This document shows, in pieces, positions 11,601 through 26,600 of a stretch of DNA of 64,000 nt. The stretch covers positions 1,317,001-1,381,000 of the forward strand of contig NC_062240.1 in assembly GCF_905475465.1 (NCBI RefSeq), in the 5' to 3' direction. The notes beneath the pieces were generated by a model that had not been told where the DNA came from, made no database searches, and saw only the letters and a program-made list of their open reading frames with translations. This DNA comes from Pieris napi (taxonomy: Eukaryota > Arthropoda > Insecta > Lepidoptera > Pieridae). Both the position numbers and the translations under genes were made by a program. How positions within the stretch are numbered: position 1 is the stretch's first letter; each line of letters opens with the position of its first letter.

Positions 11601-14600
11601 CACATCAATAATTAAACTATTGACCACTAACATACCTTGATTTTACAGAAATTGGACACAAGAATTATAATTGGGAGTTTCTCACAGGAGATGATACCGA
11701 AGATATTTTGTGAGGTAAGACATTAATGTAAAGTTTTAACTAAAAACTGTCAAATTGTGTTCACTCTATATATTTACAGTATATTGCATTATCAACTAGT
11801 ACTCATATATATCATTGTTAAATTCATTTTGCGAATTTTCGTTGTGTTTGTTAATTAAAGCTAAATCCGAAAATACACAACTGTTTATAATTGATCCGCA
11901 TAAGATTTTATGTAAAAAATGATATTTTTTTAAATATTTTACTAAAGATATTATTTTAAATCTGCCCTGCGATTCTGTAACTCACTTTTCGAACTCACAC
12001 AGAGGTTTTCGCATCGGCGGTCGCTCTGAAATCAGTCGTAAAGCAGTCATTTTATGATTTGGTATTCTAAAAAGGTGAGAGCTTGTAGTTTATTGTGAGT
12101 TACAGAACGCAGGGCTGTTATAAACTTACATTCAAAGTACTAATGATTAAGTTCAAAATTCTTGGGGAAAAACTGCGAATTTACATGTATGCCTTTGCCT
12201 TATCGTGATGGCGCGCGTTGACCGGCTTAAAATAATACTACATAAGTATTCTGTAACCTCCAAATACGTCAGATGCAAATTGCTATGGAGATTCAGAAAC
12301 AGGACGTGTTAAGATGGGTTGAATTTCACTGTAAGCCTCTATAATGTATAATATTGCCAGTCCATATTATCATAGGCATTCCGTCTGGGGATGTTTGGTG
12401 CGGAGTACGCCTGGCTTGTAGCAGGAGCACCACCTCGAGTGAGGGGAGGTTCACCTTGCTCCCGTTCACAGCTTGCCAAAGCACTCGAAGGCATGGTATC
12501 TGTCACTGCACATAGAGGAATCGTTGGTGATGTTCCTTCTTTCTCAGGCCTGGTATGTATTGAGATAGATTAACTATAATAACAGTATTAGGGTAACTTC
12601 GTTTTTAGTTCTGAAAATCACACATTGAAGAATCTGTTTGTCAAGACAGGTATACCTTTACGATTATTTTAGTTGATTGAACGACAAAGACTGTACGGAG
12701 GCACTTCAACCGGTGGTGCGAACTTTACTTTGGATCACTGAAGCGCCTATCTGAGTGGATTTGCGAAATCCTTCGCCAGAAATCGGCAGTACTCCGGTGT
12801 AATGGATGGGGTTACATTTCTACACCAGGATTAGATATGATAGATATGGATGACTGTAGCCTGCAACTTATATTTTTAGAGTTTATATTATGTACTACAT
12901 TCTAGTATTGTGTTGTTATGAAATAAAAATAAATCTAAAATTGTACCATGTCGTTTTCGAATACATTAGCCTGGCAGTATGGCAGATTTATTATTATTAA
13001 AATATTTATTAGTTAAACGTTAGTGTGTGTTTCCAATGTCACAGCCTATACACCGTTGGTTTTTTTTTCTGAGTCCAATTTCCACTTACCGCATCCAGAA
13101 TAACGATGAACACCTCAGTCATACACACCTTTTTGCTAAATAAGAACAATTATAAATATAAAGGTAAAGGGCAGACCCCTGAAGGTCAATGAAAGAAAGT
13201 TCTCTATTCCCAAAAGTGTCCATAACTGCTAAAATATATCTTTAGTAATTACTTATTTACTTGCAAAGACGCGTTAGTCTGTGGGGAAATAATAAAGGTT
13301 ATATGACTCAAATAATTTACAAGGTCTTTTGCGAAAGATATTACTTAATGTAATTTCTTTTAAGATTTACTAGCTCCTCCCAACTAAATGTGATCATCGA
13401 ATGTCGAGGCAGAATATGAAATATCATCTCGATGACAGACGTTCCATGGCAAGTGTTTTTTGATTGTGGAACTATATGAAAGCTGCCGGTTGAAGTATTT
13501 CCAAATCATTTCAACTAGGGGTCCTCCAAGAAAAGAGCGCACTTCTTTACGCATTTCTTAAAAACCCGGCAACGCACTCGCGATTCAACGCAACGCATTA
13601 TGGCATAGTGATTGTCCATAGGCGGCGGTATCACTTAACATCGGGTGAGCCTCCTGCTTGTTCGTCACTTGTCCTCAAAAAATAATAGTATACTATATTT
13701 TAACGCTCAGAGAAATAGATGGCTAAGTGATATATCAACTTTATATTTGACCATTGGAAGGAGACATACACCAATAAATTCTCTTCAAAAGTCAAAATCA
13801 TTTATTCATATAGGTAACATAATGTACACTTATGAACGTCAAAAAAGAAATATAAATTAAATTTTTCTAATTTCACATTAACTGCCAGTTCTCAAATCAA
13901 GGGCGTAGAACGGAAGAGAAGAACTGGCAAACTTTCTGCCACTCTTTTTAATCGCCAAGTTTTTTGTTATTTTTCTTTTATGTTAAAATAAAAAGTTAGT
14001 GATTTCGCCTTTAGAGGACCGTCATCTCTCAAGGTGAAATTTATTAGACTCGAATTCACACAAAGTCAAGTCAAGAATAAAGCGGTTAGTGCAAAATTTA
14101 ATTTATGACTCAGCTGTGAAACGTAAATTTGATGATTTTTAGAGCAATTGAAATCAGTTACAATAAAAAACCTTACTAAAAATGATTATTATTTAATAAA
14201 GGCGTGACATGTTAATGAACAGATTATAATATTTAAATATATAAAACAAAGTCGTGTTAGTTACACCACATATAACTCAAGATCGGCTGGACCGATGTTA
14301 CTTATCTCTTTTTCGTTGGATTCTTCTCGCTCCGAATAGCAGAATAAGTAATAAAATATTAGATAAATTATCGAATAACAATAAATAAGTAAATTAATTT
14401 TACGAATGCAAACAGCATGTGCTATCCGTTGACAAAACTACGGATCATTTTACGTCGAATTCGTGTCTTCTTCAAGAAATTTCGATCTTGAGGTGAATGA
14501 GGAGATGCATAACCAGGCTTTGATCTTGATGGAAGACGTGTTACCTCATCAAAAAATGATGTATATCGGAAAGTGCGTGCATGTTAACATGCACGCAATA

Positions 14601-17600
14601 TTGGCGCTAGAGAGAAGAGGCCTAATGTGCAAACTGACCTTCTTTCGCAATGGCAAGCATTAAAATATTTCTGTATTTGCAAATAAAGTTGTATTAATCC
14701 TAAATTAAGTATAACTAAAGTTAACACGATATTATTAGGCTGTTAGGCGGAACGAAGTTAGCCGGGCCAGCTAGCTTGTATATAAACAAATGAATACTTT
14801 TCAGACCAACGAAATGTTTCTACACGAAATGTCAGCTGCTGGAGTGGCAATTTCACCCTTTGCTCCTCATACATACGACGCAGTTTGGGCTATCGCACTT
14901 GCACTAAGCAGAGCAGAACAATTGTGGCGAAGTACAGATAATTCCACGACCAGCCTTGGACACTTCGACTACGACAGAAAGGATATGGCTGACGAGTTCC
15001 TTAATCAGCTCGGGAACTTGAGTTTTCTTGGCGTTTCGGTAAATATTATTTAAATATTAAAAATAAATCAGTGATGCTACAACCTTTTGTCTGGGCCCCA
15101 GATTTCTGTATCTGTTTCATGATCATTTGTTAATCTAATAGGCAAGTAGGTGATCAGCCTTCTGTGCCTGACGCACGCCCTCGACTTTTTGGGTCTAAGG
15201 CAAGCCGGTTTCCTCACGATGTTTTCCTTCACCGTTAATGTTGAATGCGTACAAAGAAAGAAAGTCCATTGGTGCACAGCCGGGAATCGAACCTACGACC
15301 TCAGGGTCGCACGCCAACACTGCTCAAATATAAAATGTATTCTTATATTTATTTTGTTTTAAAAATCTACCACGCATTCGTAGTCTAATCATCCATAACA
15401 CAAGGTCTCCCCTAGTGTGGAAACTAGAATCAAATCATTTTTTTATTTTAACGTAACTTTATTAACATAAGATTTTACAGATATACTAGCTGACCCGGCA
15501 AACGTTGTTTTTCCATGTATATTATTTTTAGGAAACATTTTTTTAGTTCAATAAAAATAACTATCTACAATATTAAAAAATAGGGGTTGATCGTAGAGGG
15601 TTGTATGTATTTTTAATGCCACATAATAAAAAATAAAATAAAAACCATCCAACAAAACATAATTGGGGTGGACGCCCCTCATACGCACTTAGGCCTACAA
15701 CGCACTAGCGGCTGGCCGCAATGCGGTGTGCCGCTGCGGCGGGCCGCGGTATATACGGTCCGCCGTAGCGGCCTGCCGTATTCCGGCTAACCGTCCCTAT
15801 AGCGGTCTTATTGCGGTCTGCCGCAATCGTCACTCGTCAGTGCTTCTTGAAATATTACAAATTCAAATTTAATGACTTGGAATAAGTGACACATGTATCT
15901 TATGTTCCATAATAAACATATTTTATTTTTTTATTTTTTACTCCTTTAAAATAGGTTTACAATATTTTGTTTACATTTGTTAAATAATTATATGTGATGA
16001 CGTAGGTAGGACGGCTAACCGCGCCGAGTGCGTGGAGGGGACGCGGCGCGCCGCATCATTCAACCGGTGCGGCTCGCCGCAGCTCCACATCAACCGGAGC
16101 GGTTGACGGTTGACCGCAAGTCAGTGCGTTGTTATCGTGCGGTTTCATATAATAATCGATGTGCGGCCCGCCGCAGCGGCACACCGCATTGCGGCCAGCC
16201 GCTAGTGCGTTGTAGGTCTTAGGGGTTTGAAAGATAATAGCCGATTCTCAGACTTACTGACTATGCATAAAAAGTTTCATAAGAATCGGTTGAGCCGTTT
16301 CGGAGGAGTATGGGAACTGCGACACGAGAATTTTATATATTAGATAAAATGCTCATGTACTACGCCGACTTATTGGCAACTTTAACACGTTCTCTTCTTA
16401 CCAAAGTCATTCATCCGTGTTACTTGTTACTCCAGTAAGATTTTAAATAAACAAAACCTGGAGAAAATTACTTGTGAATCAGTAATTAGAAAATTAATTA
16501 TTCGGACATCCAATTTTGTAGCTTTGGTTTTGTTCTTTATAATTATAATTTAATGTATTTTTGAGTTTGGCTGCAATAAAGTGAAAATAGTTAAATACAA
16601 AGATTAGTTTAATAATCGTGTAATAAAAATAGTCATTAAATATATAGGCATAATAATTACAATTTTTTTAACCTAACATAGTAATAATAAAAATGATTAA
16701 TCTTAATAAAAAGAAAATTAAAACAAATTATTAAAAGTGTGGTACCTGTGGTAGTCTACCTTTAACGCTGGCAGCATTTCCTCGCTGTATTGCGATGCTT
16801 ATTCATTGAGCCAGGAAAGCACCAGCTCTGGGGTCACCGGTACCATCTACCAGGCGCCAACATTAAACCCCACGGCCCAAGACTCTCAAAGGGAACAAAA
16901 CCGAACTTGGAGGAATGATATTTGTGCCGTTTATTGTGAGAAACAGTTATTAGAATTAATTTCTAGAATCTTTATAAATTTGATCCTTGTGGCATAATGC
17001 TGTCAGTATTTCTTCACTGAAAAGATTTCATTACAATATGTATGCTGATCGAGAAAAGCATCCGCTCTGGGGATACTAGTACTATCATATTAATAACTTA
17101 TTCTTTAAGTAATTTTCTTTACATTGAAGATAAAATATTCTTAATATGAAGAGAGTCAAGTTTGGTACCTAAATTTTTTTATATAAAGTACTTAGGTAAC
17201 AAGACATATTCCACTTTTTTATTATACCACTTAGATATAATCGCTGTTTCCGATCTAATAATATAGGAGGTCTTGTGTAATATATTATTCACTCGACATA
17301 CGTCTTCGATGTGGAAATCTCCTGAGAAATTCTTGAAAGCAGATCACATGCTATTTCTGCGGAAATATAATTCATAACTTCAACATACGACTTTCTTTAT
17401 ATTACGAGGTAACTCAAAGAAATTTATAGCTTACACGAAAAATATTATGTCGTATAATGTATATATGGGTCAAGTTTTGCAGATTATTTCCACTATTCCT
17501 GAAAAAAAAACAGCCTTGTGATTCTGTAACTCACTTTTCGAACAGCACAGCGGTTTTCGCAGCGGCGGTCGCGCTCAAATCAGTCGTGAAGCAGTCATTT

Positions 17601-20600
17601 TATGATTTGGCATTCTAATAAACAATAAACTACAAGCTCCCTCCTTATCAGAATGCCAAATCGTAAAATGACTGCTTCACGACTGATTTGAGCGCGACCG
17701 CCGCTGCGAAAACCGCTGTGCGAGTTCGAAAAGTGAGTTACAGAATCGCAAGGCAGGTTGTAAAAGGCAATATTTAGCGTAACATTTTCCTTTAAAATAT
17801 TCTCCAGATCCAGCTTATTCACAAAATCGAATCTAATTGCACCGTTTTACTTACGTCCTCTTCTGAATCTTCTTATGGTGCAAATAATCAATTATAATGA
17901 GTAATAGTAGGTGATCAGCCTCCAGTGCCTGACACACGCCGTTGACTTTTTGGGTCTGAGACATCTCGGTTTCCTCACGATGTTTTCCTTCATCGTACGA
18001 GCAAATGTTAAATGCGCACATAGAGAGAAAGTCCATTGGTGCACAGCCGGGGATCGAACGTAAGACACATGTATGGTATGAGTAATGAGAGTCACACGTT
18101 GAAGCCACTAGGCGAACACTGCTCTTAATGTAGTAATACTAGTAGATGAGTTAATAAATAATGTACAAATATATGAATGCAAAAAACAAGCGGTTACTAT
18201 GCAAAAGTAATAATTCAACTTTCGCACTGTACAAGATTGTCAACATTAATATGCTTCGCGCAAGTTTCCCGATTTCATTAGACGAAATGTCACGTAAACT
18301 GTATTTGCTTGAAGAAAATACCTCCTCACTGTTTGGATAGAATTAATTTCATCTTCAAACATTTCTTCGTTTAAAATTTATTTATTTATGCTTTCTTAAA
18401 TAATATTCAAACTAATTGAATATTGACTTCACTTGAATTTTGCAGCATTGTGATCAACGTTGTTAATGTTTTTTTAATTGATTAAATAGTTAAATATATA
18501 TACCAATAGCGCTACCACCTTTTAGGTCTGGGCTTCAGATTTCTGTTTCTGTTTTGGGTCTGGCACCGGTTTCCTCACGATATTTTTCTTCACTGTACAA
18601 GCGAGTGTTAAATACGCACATGGGCAGAAAGTTCATTTGTGCACAGGCTGGGATCGTACCTACGACCCCAGGGATGAGAGTGGCACGTTGAATTCACTAG
18701 ACCAACACTGATCATACTAAATATTATAATAGCCTCCGAATATTGAAGCAACAGAAGACTTACTTCGATTGTGATCGTGAAACAAAAGACGGATTAAATC
18801 GCGAGTCTATGTTGGGCCAGAGATGGACAATGAAACGAAACCGGCCATATCTTCGCATTTTGTCACTCGCCTCGACATTAAAATAAAACAATTTAGTTGC
18901 CCTTTTTAACTTTCCTTTGAAATTATGTTTAAAGAACTTTATTTCTCATTACAAAAAGAATGTATTTTATTTACATGAGAAACTTAATATGTATATGGGT
19001 GTGCAATTGTTTAATCGGTTGCCGTCTAAGGTTCGTAACATTAGCATGATTGATCAGTTCAAAAGGGCATTAAAGACACACATCAGAATGGGCCCATTAG
19101 ACTAAAATTGGGCTAGCTGATGGCGACGTGTATCTCGTTCGTATATACTTAATATTAAATTTCTCATGTAAATAAAAAATAATTTTTGTAATGAGAAATA
19201 AAGTTCTTTAAACATTATATACGAACGAGATACACGTCACCATCAGCCGTCCCAATTTAAGTCTACAAGGCACATTCTGATATATCTTTAATGCCCTTTT
19301 GAATTGGTTAAATGCTCTTATGAATTTTAGACGGTAATTGATTAAATAATTGCATACACTCATACATAATAGACTTCTTGAAATAATTTGTACGCGGCTT
19401 CGGCAAGATAAGCAAACGCGCTCGACGAATATTGCGTGTAGTGTTGTGTTTGATTTCTTTTAATGATAAGCTACTATGGAGAGAGTTATTTCTATTTTAT
19501 TCATTAAGATACAGGTGCTATAACCTTATATTTGTTTAATCGTCATAATTTTGGTTTCTTGGTAGATTTTATTAGTAGGTGTTAAAAAATTGTATCTAAA
19601 TACTGTTTTTATTAATTTATTTTGTAGTGTTTGTATGTTAGGAATTTTGTTGTTGCATGCTGTACCCCATATTTCAATTAGTTATATGAAATGGGGCTTG
19701 ACTAAACAATTATAAATTAAATGACGTACAGATCGCGGAATGCATTTTGATATGGACCAAAATGTGCCTATAAGTGATTTTAGTTTGGTAATTATGTGAT
19801 ATATGAAAGTTCCACTTTAAATGTGTATCCATTCTAAGACCAGATATTTCTCCGATTTTTTGTTACTGATTTCAACGTCTTGAACATGTAGCGGTTGAAA
19901 GGAATGAGTTTATTTAAATTATGGTGAATGGTGACGTGAAAGATTGACAGGTGGGCGAAGAAACAAACATAATTTAGTGAATATTTTTCAGGGACCGGTT
20001 TCCTTCAATGGTGCAGATAGGATCGGAATGTCAGCGTTCTATCAAATTCAAGGTATGTATTTGACATAAACCTATGGACGATACGGATAGCATTTTAGTA
20101 TAATACAACAAATAGTATATTTTAATGTTAATTTATCGAAAAAAATAATGTTCAATTAACTTCCTCTTTGTATTATTCAAAATAATGATAATTGAGTGAT
20201 AATAAATTCAATTCCTTAAAGTACGCAATTTTGCATTTAGTCAAGTTAAAGTATCGTCTGTAAACCGACTTTACAGACAACCAATTTTTTTGACAGACAG
20301 ATCACTTATCACTAAGCCGCGTTTCTAAAACATACCCTAAGCGGAGTCCAAAAAAAGTTCAGCTTATTTACTTCCATTGACCAGAGTTAAAATAGCAAAA
20401 ATAGTGTCAAATTTAAAAGTCAAAGTGTTTAAAGGAGTAAAACCTGTATAATTTTGACCTGACTTTGTTTTTTTTTAATAAACCTAATTAATAACATTAA
20501 AGAATGTAATTATTTTTAAAACTTATTTTTTTTACCAAAAGCCTTATGGTTACTTTAGGTAGTAAATTAATTAAAAATAATTTTAAAAACATCAGGAGGT

Positions 20601-23600
20601 CGCCCGAAAACTGTAGCTCTCTACACTCACGGAAAACAAATGATCTGCCCAGAGTGTGCCAAACCTCGTTGGGCGGGCGGGATTCCTGCAGCTAGACGCG
20701 TTATGGTCCTTCGAGTGGACTCAGTTTGGGCACCTGCGAGACTCGCCGTTACCGCCTTGTCGGCAGCTGGAGTTGCTTTAGCATTGGGATTTCTAGCTTT
20801 TAACTTACACTATAGTAAACGAAGGTATGTTAATATCAATACTATTTTTTTTTTATAATAATACTAGCTGACCCGGCAAGCGTTGTTTTGCCGTGTATAT
20901 TATGTCTAGGAAAAAAAAAATTAGTTCAATAAAAATAACTGTGGTTGGTGGACTCATTGTCCGCACTTAGACTCATAATTGTTCCGTTGTGCATTAAATA
21001 AAAATAACTATCTACTATAATAAAAAATAGGGGTTGATCGTAGAGGGGTGAAAATTAAGGTTTGTATGTATTATTGTTTGTTGTATCAGAAAAAAATAAT
21101 GTTTGGGGTAGACACCCCTTATCACTTAGGGGTTCGAAAATAAATAGTAGCCGATTCTCAGAATTACTAAATATGCATAAAACATTTCATAAGAATCGGT
21201 CGAGCCGTTTCGGAGAAGTATGTGAAAATGTGTATAGAGATATGTATGTATATTATTATAAAAAACTACCAAACTCGGCGAACTCCGTTTCGCCACCAGA
21301 TGGCTTCGTTTTTAGTAACATTTCGTTTGGTGATCCCACTTTTCTGTTGAAATTTTTCCTTGCTATAAACCTCACGGAGCCCGAGACCTTTCCAACGAAT
21401 GCAAAACCGTGGAAATCGGTTCGTGCGTTCTGGAGTTATAGCGTCAGTAAGGAAAACCCGACTTATTTTTATATAGTAGATGTATGTATGTATTTTAAAT
21501 CATATATGTTTTGTTATTAATATTAATTAATTATTAGATATTGACCTTTTTATTTATTCTAGTGCGCTTAGGACAAATGCTGCAAAGAATTAGAATGAAA
21601 CATGTAGTCTACTATAAAACTAATCAAAATTATTATTAAACGATTTTGCAGGTTGAGAACATGTGACAGTGTTACCTGATTAGATTATTTATTATTATTA
21701 AGTTTTTAATAATCAGTTATGACAAGCACATGCAAAGCGCGAAGTATGAAACGTTTTATAATAAAGTCGAAAGGACATTTAGTTTATATAAAGTAAATGT
21801 CCAGTAAGCACGATAAGCCAAAATTATAAAAAAAAAATTAACCCATAAAAAAATCTAAGAAACATTAGTTGTATTCTTACGATAATCGTAATTATAATAA
21901 TTAGGACGCAATGAATAGTCGAAAGTTTCACACCATAGATTGTTCTTGAAACTATTTTCCATTTAATGTTCTCCTATTATACCTTTGACATAATTACTAC
22001 CCACAGATCCATAAAGCTGTCATCTCCGCGTTTAAACAATATGACTCTGATTGGATGTGTGCTGGTATATACTGCGGTAGCACTCCTTGGTGTGGATAAT
22101 GCCATCCTGCCTTCTTATATACCATTCACAGCTATGTGTACTGTAAGTATAACAATATATCATAGAAAAACTCAGTTTCCTATGGTGTATACAGAACCTG
22201 GAATAAAATGTAGTGCCCATGGGTAGTCTCCTAGTAGAATAGTGTTCATTAGAGTGTTTTTATTTGAGTCAAACGACTAAATGTTTGGAATTTAAAATTT
22301 TGCGCACTTAATGCACGATATATGTGACGGAAGTGCGTTTAGTAACTGAGACGAAAATTTCCTACAGCCAATATAATTAACATTTCGGCACCTCAATAGG
22401 TTAGTTTTGTAAGCTGATTATAAAAACAATTACACTTAAGTATGTTGCTGATGTCTAAATATGAAAATATTTATTCGTAATAGAGAATAGCTGAAATAGA
22501 AGAATGAATTAATAGATGGGTTTTGTATCAACTAATTTTTACACTAGGTATATAGAGATTTTCGTTACAACGAATGGCGTTATACAGAGGTTACAAATTA
22601 TTGAGTGCTAATTTTTTTAACATGAAATAAATTATACCTCCCTAACTTAGTAGTGACATGGCGTGTAATCTGATACTCCTAGGTTCGATTCCAGTTAAAA
22701 CAAGTTGGGTTGTTACAGGACTATAAACAATGACATATATATTTGCATAATTTAATTTTGTTTTATTTGTCTACTGATATATCAATTAATTGCAGAGTAG
22801 AGTATACATACTGTCAGCTGGATTCTCCCTTGCATTTGGGTCAATGTTCGCAAAAACATACAGGGTTCATAGGATTTTTATAAGGTATAGTATTAGTATA
22901 GATGAACTTAGTTATTACTATATTTTAATGTAGTAATTATAGATACGTTTTAAGATAATTGTATAAGTACGATTAAAAAGAGTGGCGGAGAGTTTACTGC
23001 CAGTTCTTCTCTTCCGTTCTACGCCCTTGATTACCTTGAGAACTGGCAGTAAATGTAAAATTAGAAGCATTTAATTTATATTTCTTTTTTGACGTTCATA
23101 AGTGGACATTATGTTACCTATATGAATATATGATTTTGACTTTCGAAGAGTATTTTTTGGTGTATGTCTCCTTCGACGTACCAGTATACCGTATAAGTGT
23201 ACATTTTGTAACCTAAATGAATAAATGATTTTAGAATTTTGAGTTTTAAACTACTTTTAACTCAATTTTCCGAAAATGACAGAAAAAATATAATTCGACC
23301 TACTAGAGACTGATTACCGATTTTTTTATTTATACGTTTTAAAACATGCACACATACACATCAATTATATTAGAACAAAAGCAATCTATCAAAGAAAAAA
23401 ATTAAACAAATTGTTTAATAAAATCTATTTCTATAGTATATGGACGGCAAATAGGAAATATTTCTTTCCTCGCGTGCCTTTTTTTTTGTTTGTGAAAGGG
23501 AAAAATGGCATTCCATTACGAAACACATTTGAAGGGAGTTTCAAGGCATACATTTTACTTATAATATAAAGAAACTATTCATACGTCTTACAATGTAATA

Positions 23601-26600
23601 GGTATCACTTATCAAAATAATTTTAAAGATAACTACTAACCATTGTTCTTGTAATTATATTTTTATAATCGGAAATAAAAGCCTTTATAAATTTATTTAC
23701 TACCGTGATTTTACACATTTTCTGTAAAAAAACTCGATCAAATGCAAATGGATACATTTAATTTATTCAGTTACCGATGTTCATTTATAGTAGGAAATTA
23801 AAGTCATTTTAAATTAATTTATTGCTGTTAGAAAATGTGTAAATTTTCTGTACTGTAAACTTAATTAAAGACCCTTTTTTCCAATCCAATTAATTTAATT
23901 TATTTTAGTAACCGAAGTGGAGTTTGCAAGACAAAGCTTCTCCAAGACACACCACTAATATCATTAGTTTGCGCTCTGCTGGTGATTGATGGTCTACTTG
24001 TCACTTTGTGGGCGACTCTTGATCCTATGGAGAGGCATCTCAAGAACCTGACAGCGGAAATCAGTGCCACAGATAGAAGTGTTGTTTATCAACCGCAGGT
24101 ATTATTTGTAATCTAAAGCTACGTTCCTAATCAATAGCAGTATTTAATTGTTCAAAGACAGCTTCGTTTCTTCACTCGTAGGATGAATAGGAATCTATAA
24201 TATTTTGGAAATTAACTGGTATAATGTCAATTTTTTTTTGCGAAAACACCTAATAAAACTACTTTCATGTTTGATAATTCTGTTGTAAATGTGTAAAAAA
24301 TTTCTATATGACGAAAATAAATACAACATTGGTGTCCAAGTAAAATAAAAAAGAGTAGCGGAGAGTTTATTGCCAGTTCCTCTCTTCCTTTCTACGCCCT
24401 TAAATTGAGAATTGGCAGTAAATGTAAAATTAGAAGCATTTCATATATAGATTTTTTTTTGACGTTCATAAGTGTTCATTGTGTTACCTATATGAATAAA
24501 TGATTTTGACTTTTGACTCTTGAAATAATAGTTTGTTTTTGAAGTTATACTTCTTTAGGCGCGTTATGAAAAATTTATGAGAGTGAAATTTTACGATGCG
24601 CGCGCACCGTGACACAAAATTAACAGAATGATGTTGCCCACGGAAGATGCTACAGCATTGGACATAATTTAAAAACAACATTCGAATAATAATAGAATTT
24701 ATGTTGCACTTAATGTAAGAGAATAATAATAAACATTTATTTATTTAATTTTTCAAATGTAAACTGAACTTTATTGACAATAATGACTCCTTTTCCAGTC
24801 TTTGATTATTTAATTGTAATTAATTATTTGCATGCAATCAAAACCTATTTTTAATAATGCCAAAGAAGTATAACTTCTTACGCGCGTACATAAAGTACAC
24901 GCACCCTTTTTTTTGTAACATGCTTACTTTCATAAAATAAAAGATGTTCTTTCATATTCAGATAGAAATCTGCAAGTCACACAACACCACCGGATGGCTC
25001 TGCGTCTTGTATGCGTACAAGGGTCTCCTCCTCTTGGTAGCTGTGTACATGGCGTGGGAAACACGGCATGTGAAAATAACAGCACTCAATGATTCGAAAT
25101 ACATAGGCATCAGTGTATATTCTGTAGTCATAACCAGTACCAGTATAGTCGTTATTGGTACTATTATCTCTGAGAGAGCTACCCTAGCTTACATTACTAT
25201 AACCAGCTTGATTCTTATCGCTACAACATCTACGTTGTGCCTTTTGTTCCTGCCGAAGATTATTGCTATTAGAAAGAAAGGTAACTTTAAGGTTTAAGAA
25301 TATTATTTAGAACTTTATTTCTCATAAGAATTGCATACGTAATTCACTTATTGAGTAACAATATGTAACACTAAGGCAGTTTTTGCCTCGCACCACCACT
25401 AAGTGGAACCAGCTGCCCACTGAAGTATTTCCGAACCAATTCGACTTAGAGTCCTTCAAGAAAAGAGCGTACCAATTCTTAAAAGGCAACGCACTTGCGA
25501 GCCCTCTTGCATTGAGCGTGTCCCCATGGTCCCCCACTTAACATCAGATGAGCCTCCTGACCGTTTTCCTCCTGTTCTATAAAAAAAACTAAGATTAATT
25601 ATTAGAGCTCACAGATGTACGTATATATAATAACAAAACAAAACAGCAACAAAAATGTGGATACACAGATAATAAACAGAAAGGTTACTTTTGCAATTAA
25701 TATAAAATTTATTTTAAAGATTCATCTTCCGCTTTCAAGCGGTTTAAAAACACGGAGCGTGTGAATTTAATAAAAAAATCCTGTATCCGATTATCGGTAG
25801 TTTAGTCAAGAACACAGTATTGTAACTAATGGATAAAAAGACTTATCTTGTACCTTATTTGGTATTCGTAAGTCCTTATAAGGTACTGAGTATAGTAATA
25901 AAATTATGCTCTTCAGGACACGACTATTTAATATGAGTGTTGGTACAATACTGATTTATATTAACAATGATGCATTTATATTAATTATGTAGGCACAATC
26001 TACGCATTATATTTTATGGAAAGTTTAGAGTTGGTGATCGTGATTGTTCTAAAAATGTATGAACGTGTTCTAATTGTATTAAAACGATATCGTTTCATAA
26101 TTGTGTTATTTCAGCTGAAGAAGATCCAGTAATCCAAAGTTTAGGATTACGACTCGAATGTAAAACGAGAAGATTTGTGACGGACGAAACACAGGAGTTA
26201 CATTTCCGAATAGAGATACAAAATAAAGTTTATAAGCGGGAAGTGGCAGCGTTAGATAAAGAGATAGCTAAGCTGGAGAGGCTGCTAGCAGAACCTTTGG
26301 AGTCTAGCAGTCTCCATAAACGAGTAAGTTGTTCTTTGAACTACAGAACCTTTTTAAAAGCTTTAAATATTGGCGGGTAGTTTATTATTCATTTATAACA
26401 CTATTCTACATTGTAACACTGTGTAATCACCAATATAAATTTCAGTAGTATCTAACTGTTTACTGTTCTAAAATTCATGTAATTGGAGAACTTTTTAACC
26501 TCAGAACACGCCACAAAGACATCGCTAGCAGTCCAAAATTTCAGACTAGTTTAAAACATTGTACGGCGGTATTTTATTTGCGCTTATATTCTTATATACA

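Noticed and set aside
17595..18108. Several minus-strand frames of 60-85 residues
   Set aside because: They overlap the foldback MITE and the SINE; the sequence is explained by repeats.
21062..21520. 152-residue open frame
   Set aside because: It spans two Helitron-derived segments with no known protein motif; the reading frame is incidental.
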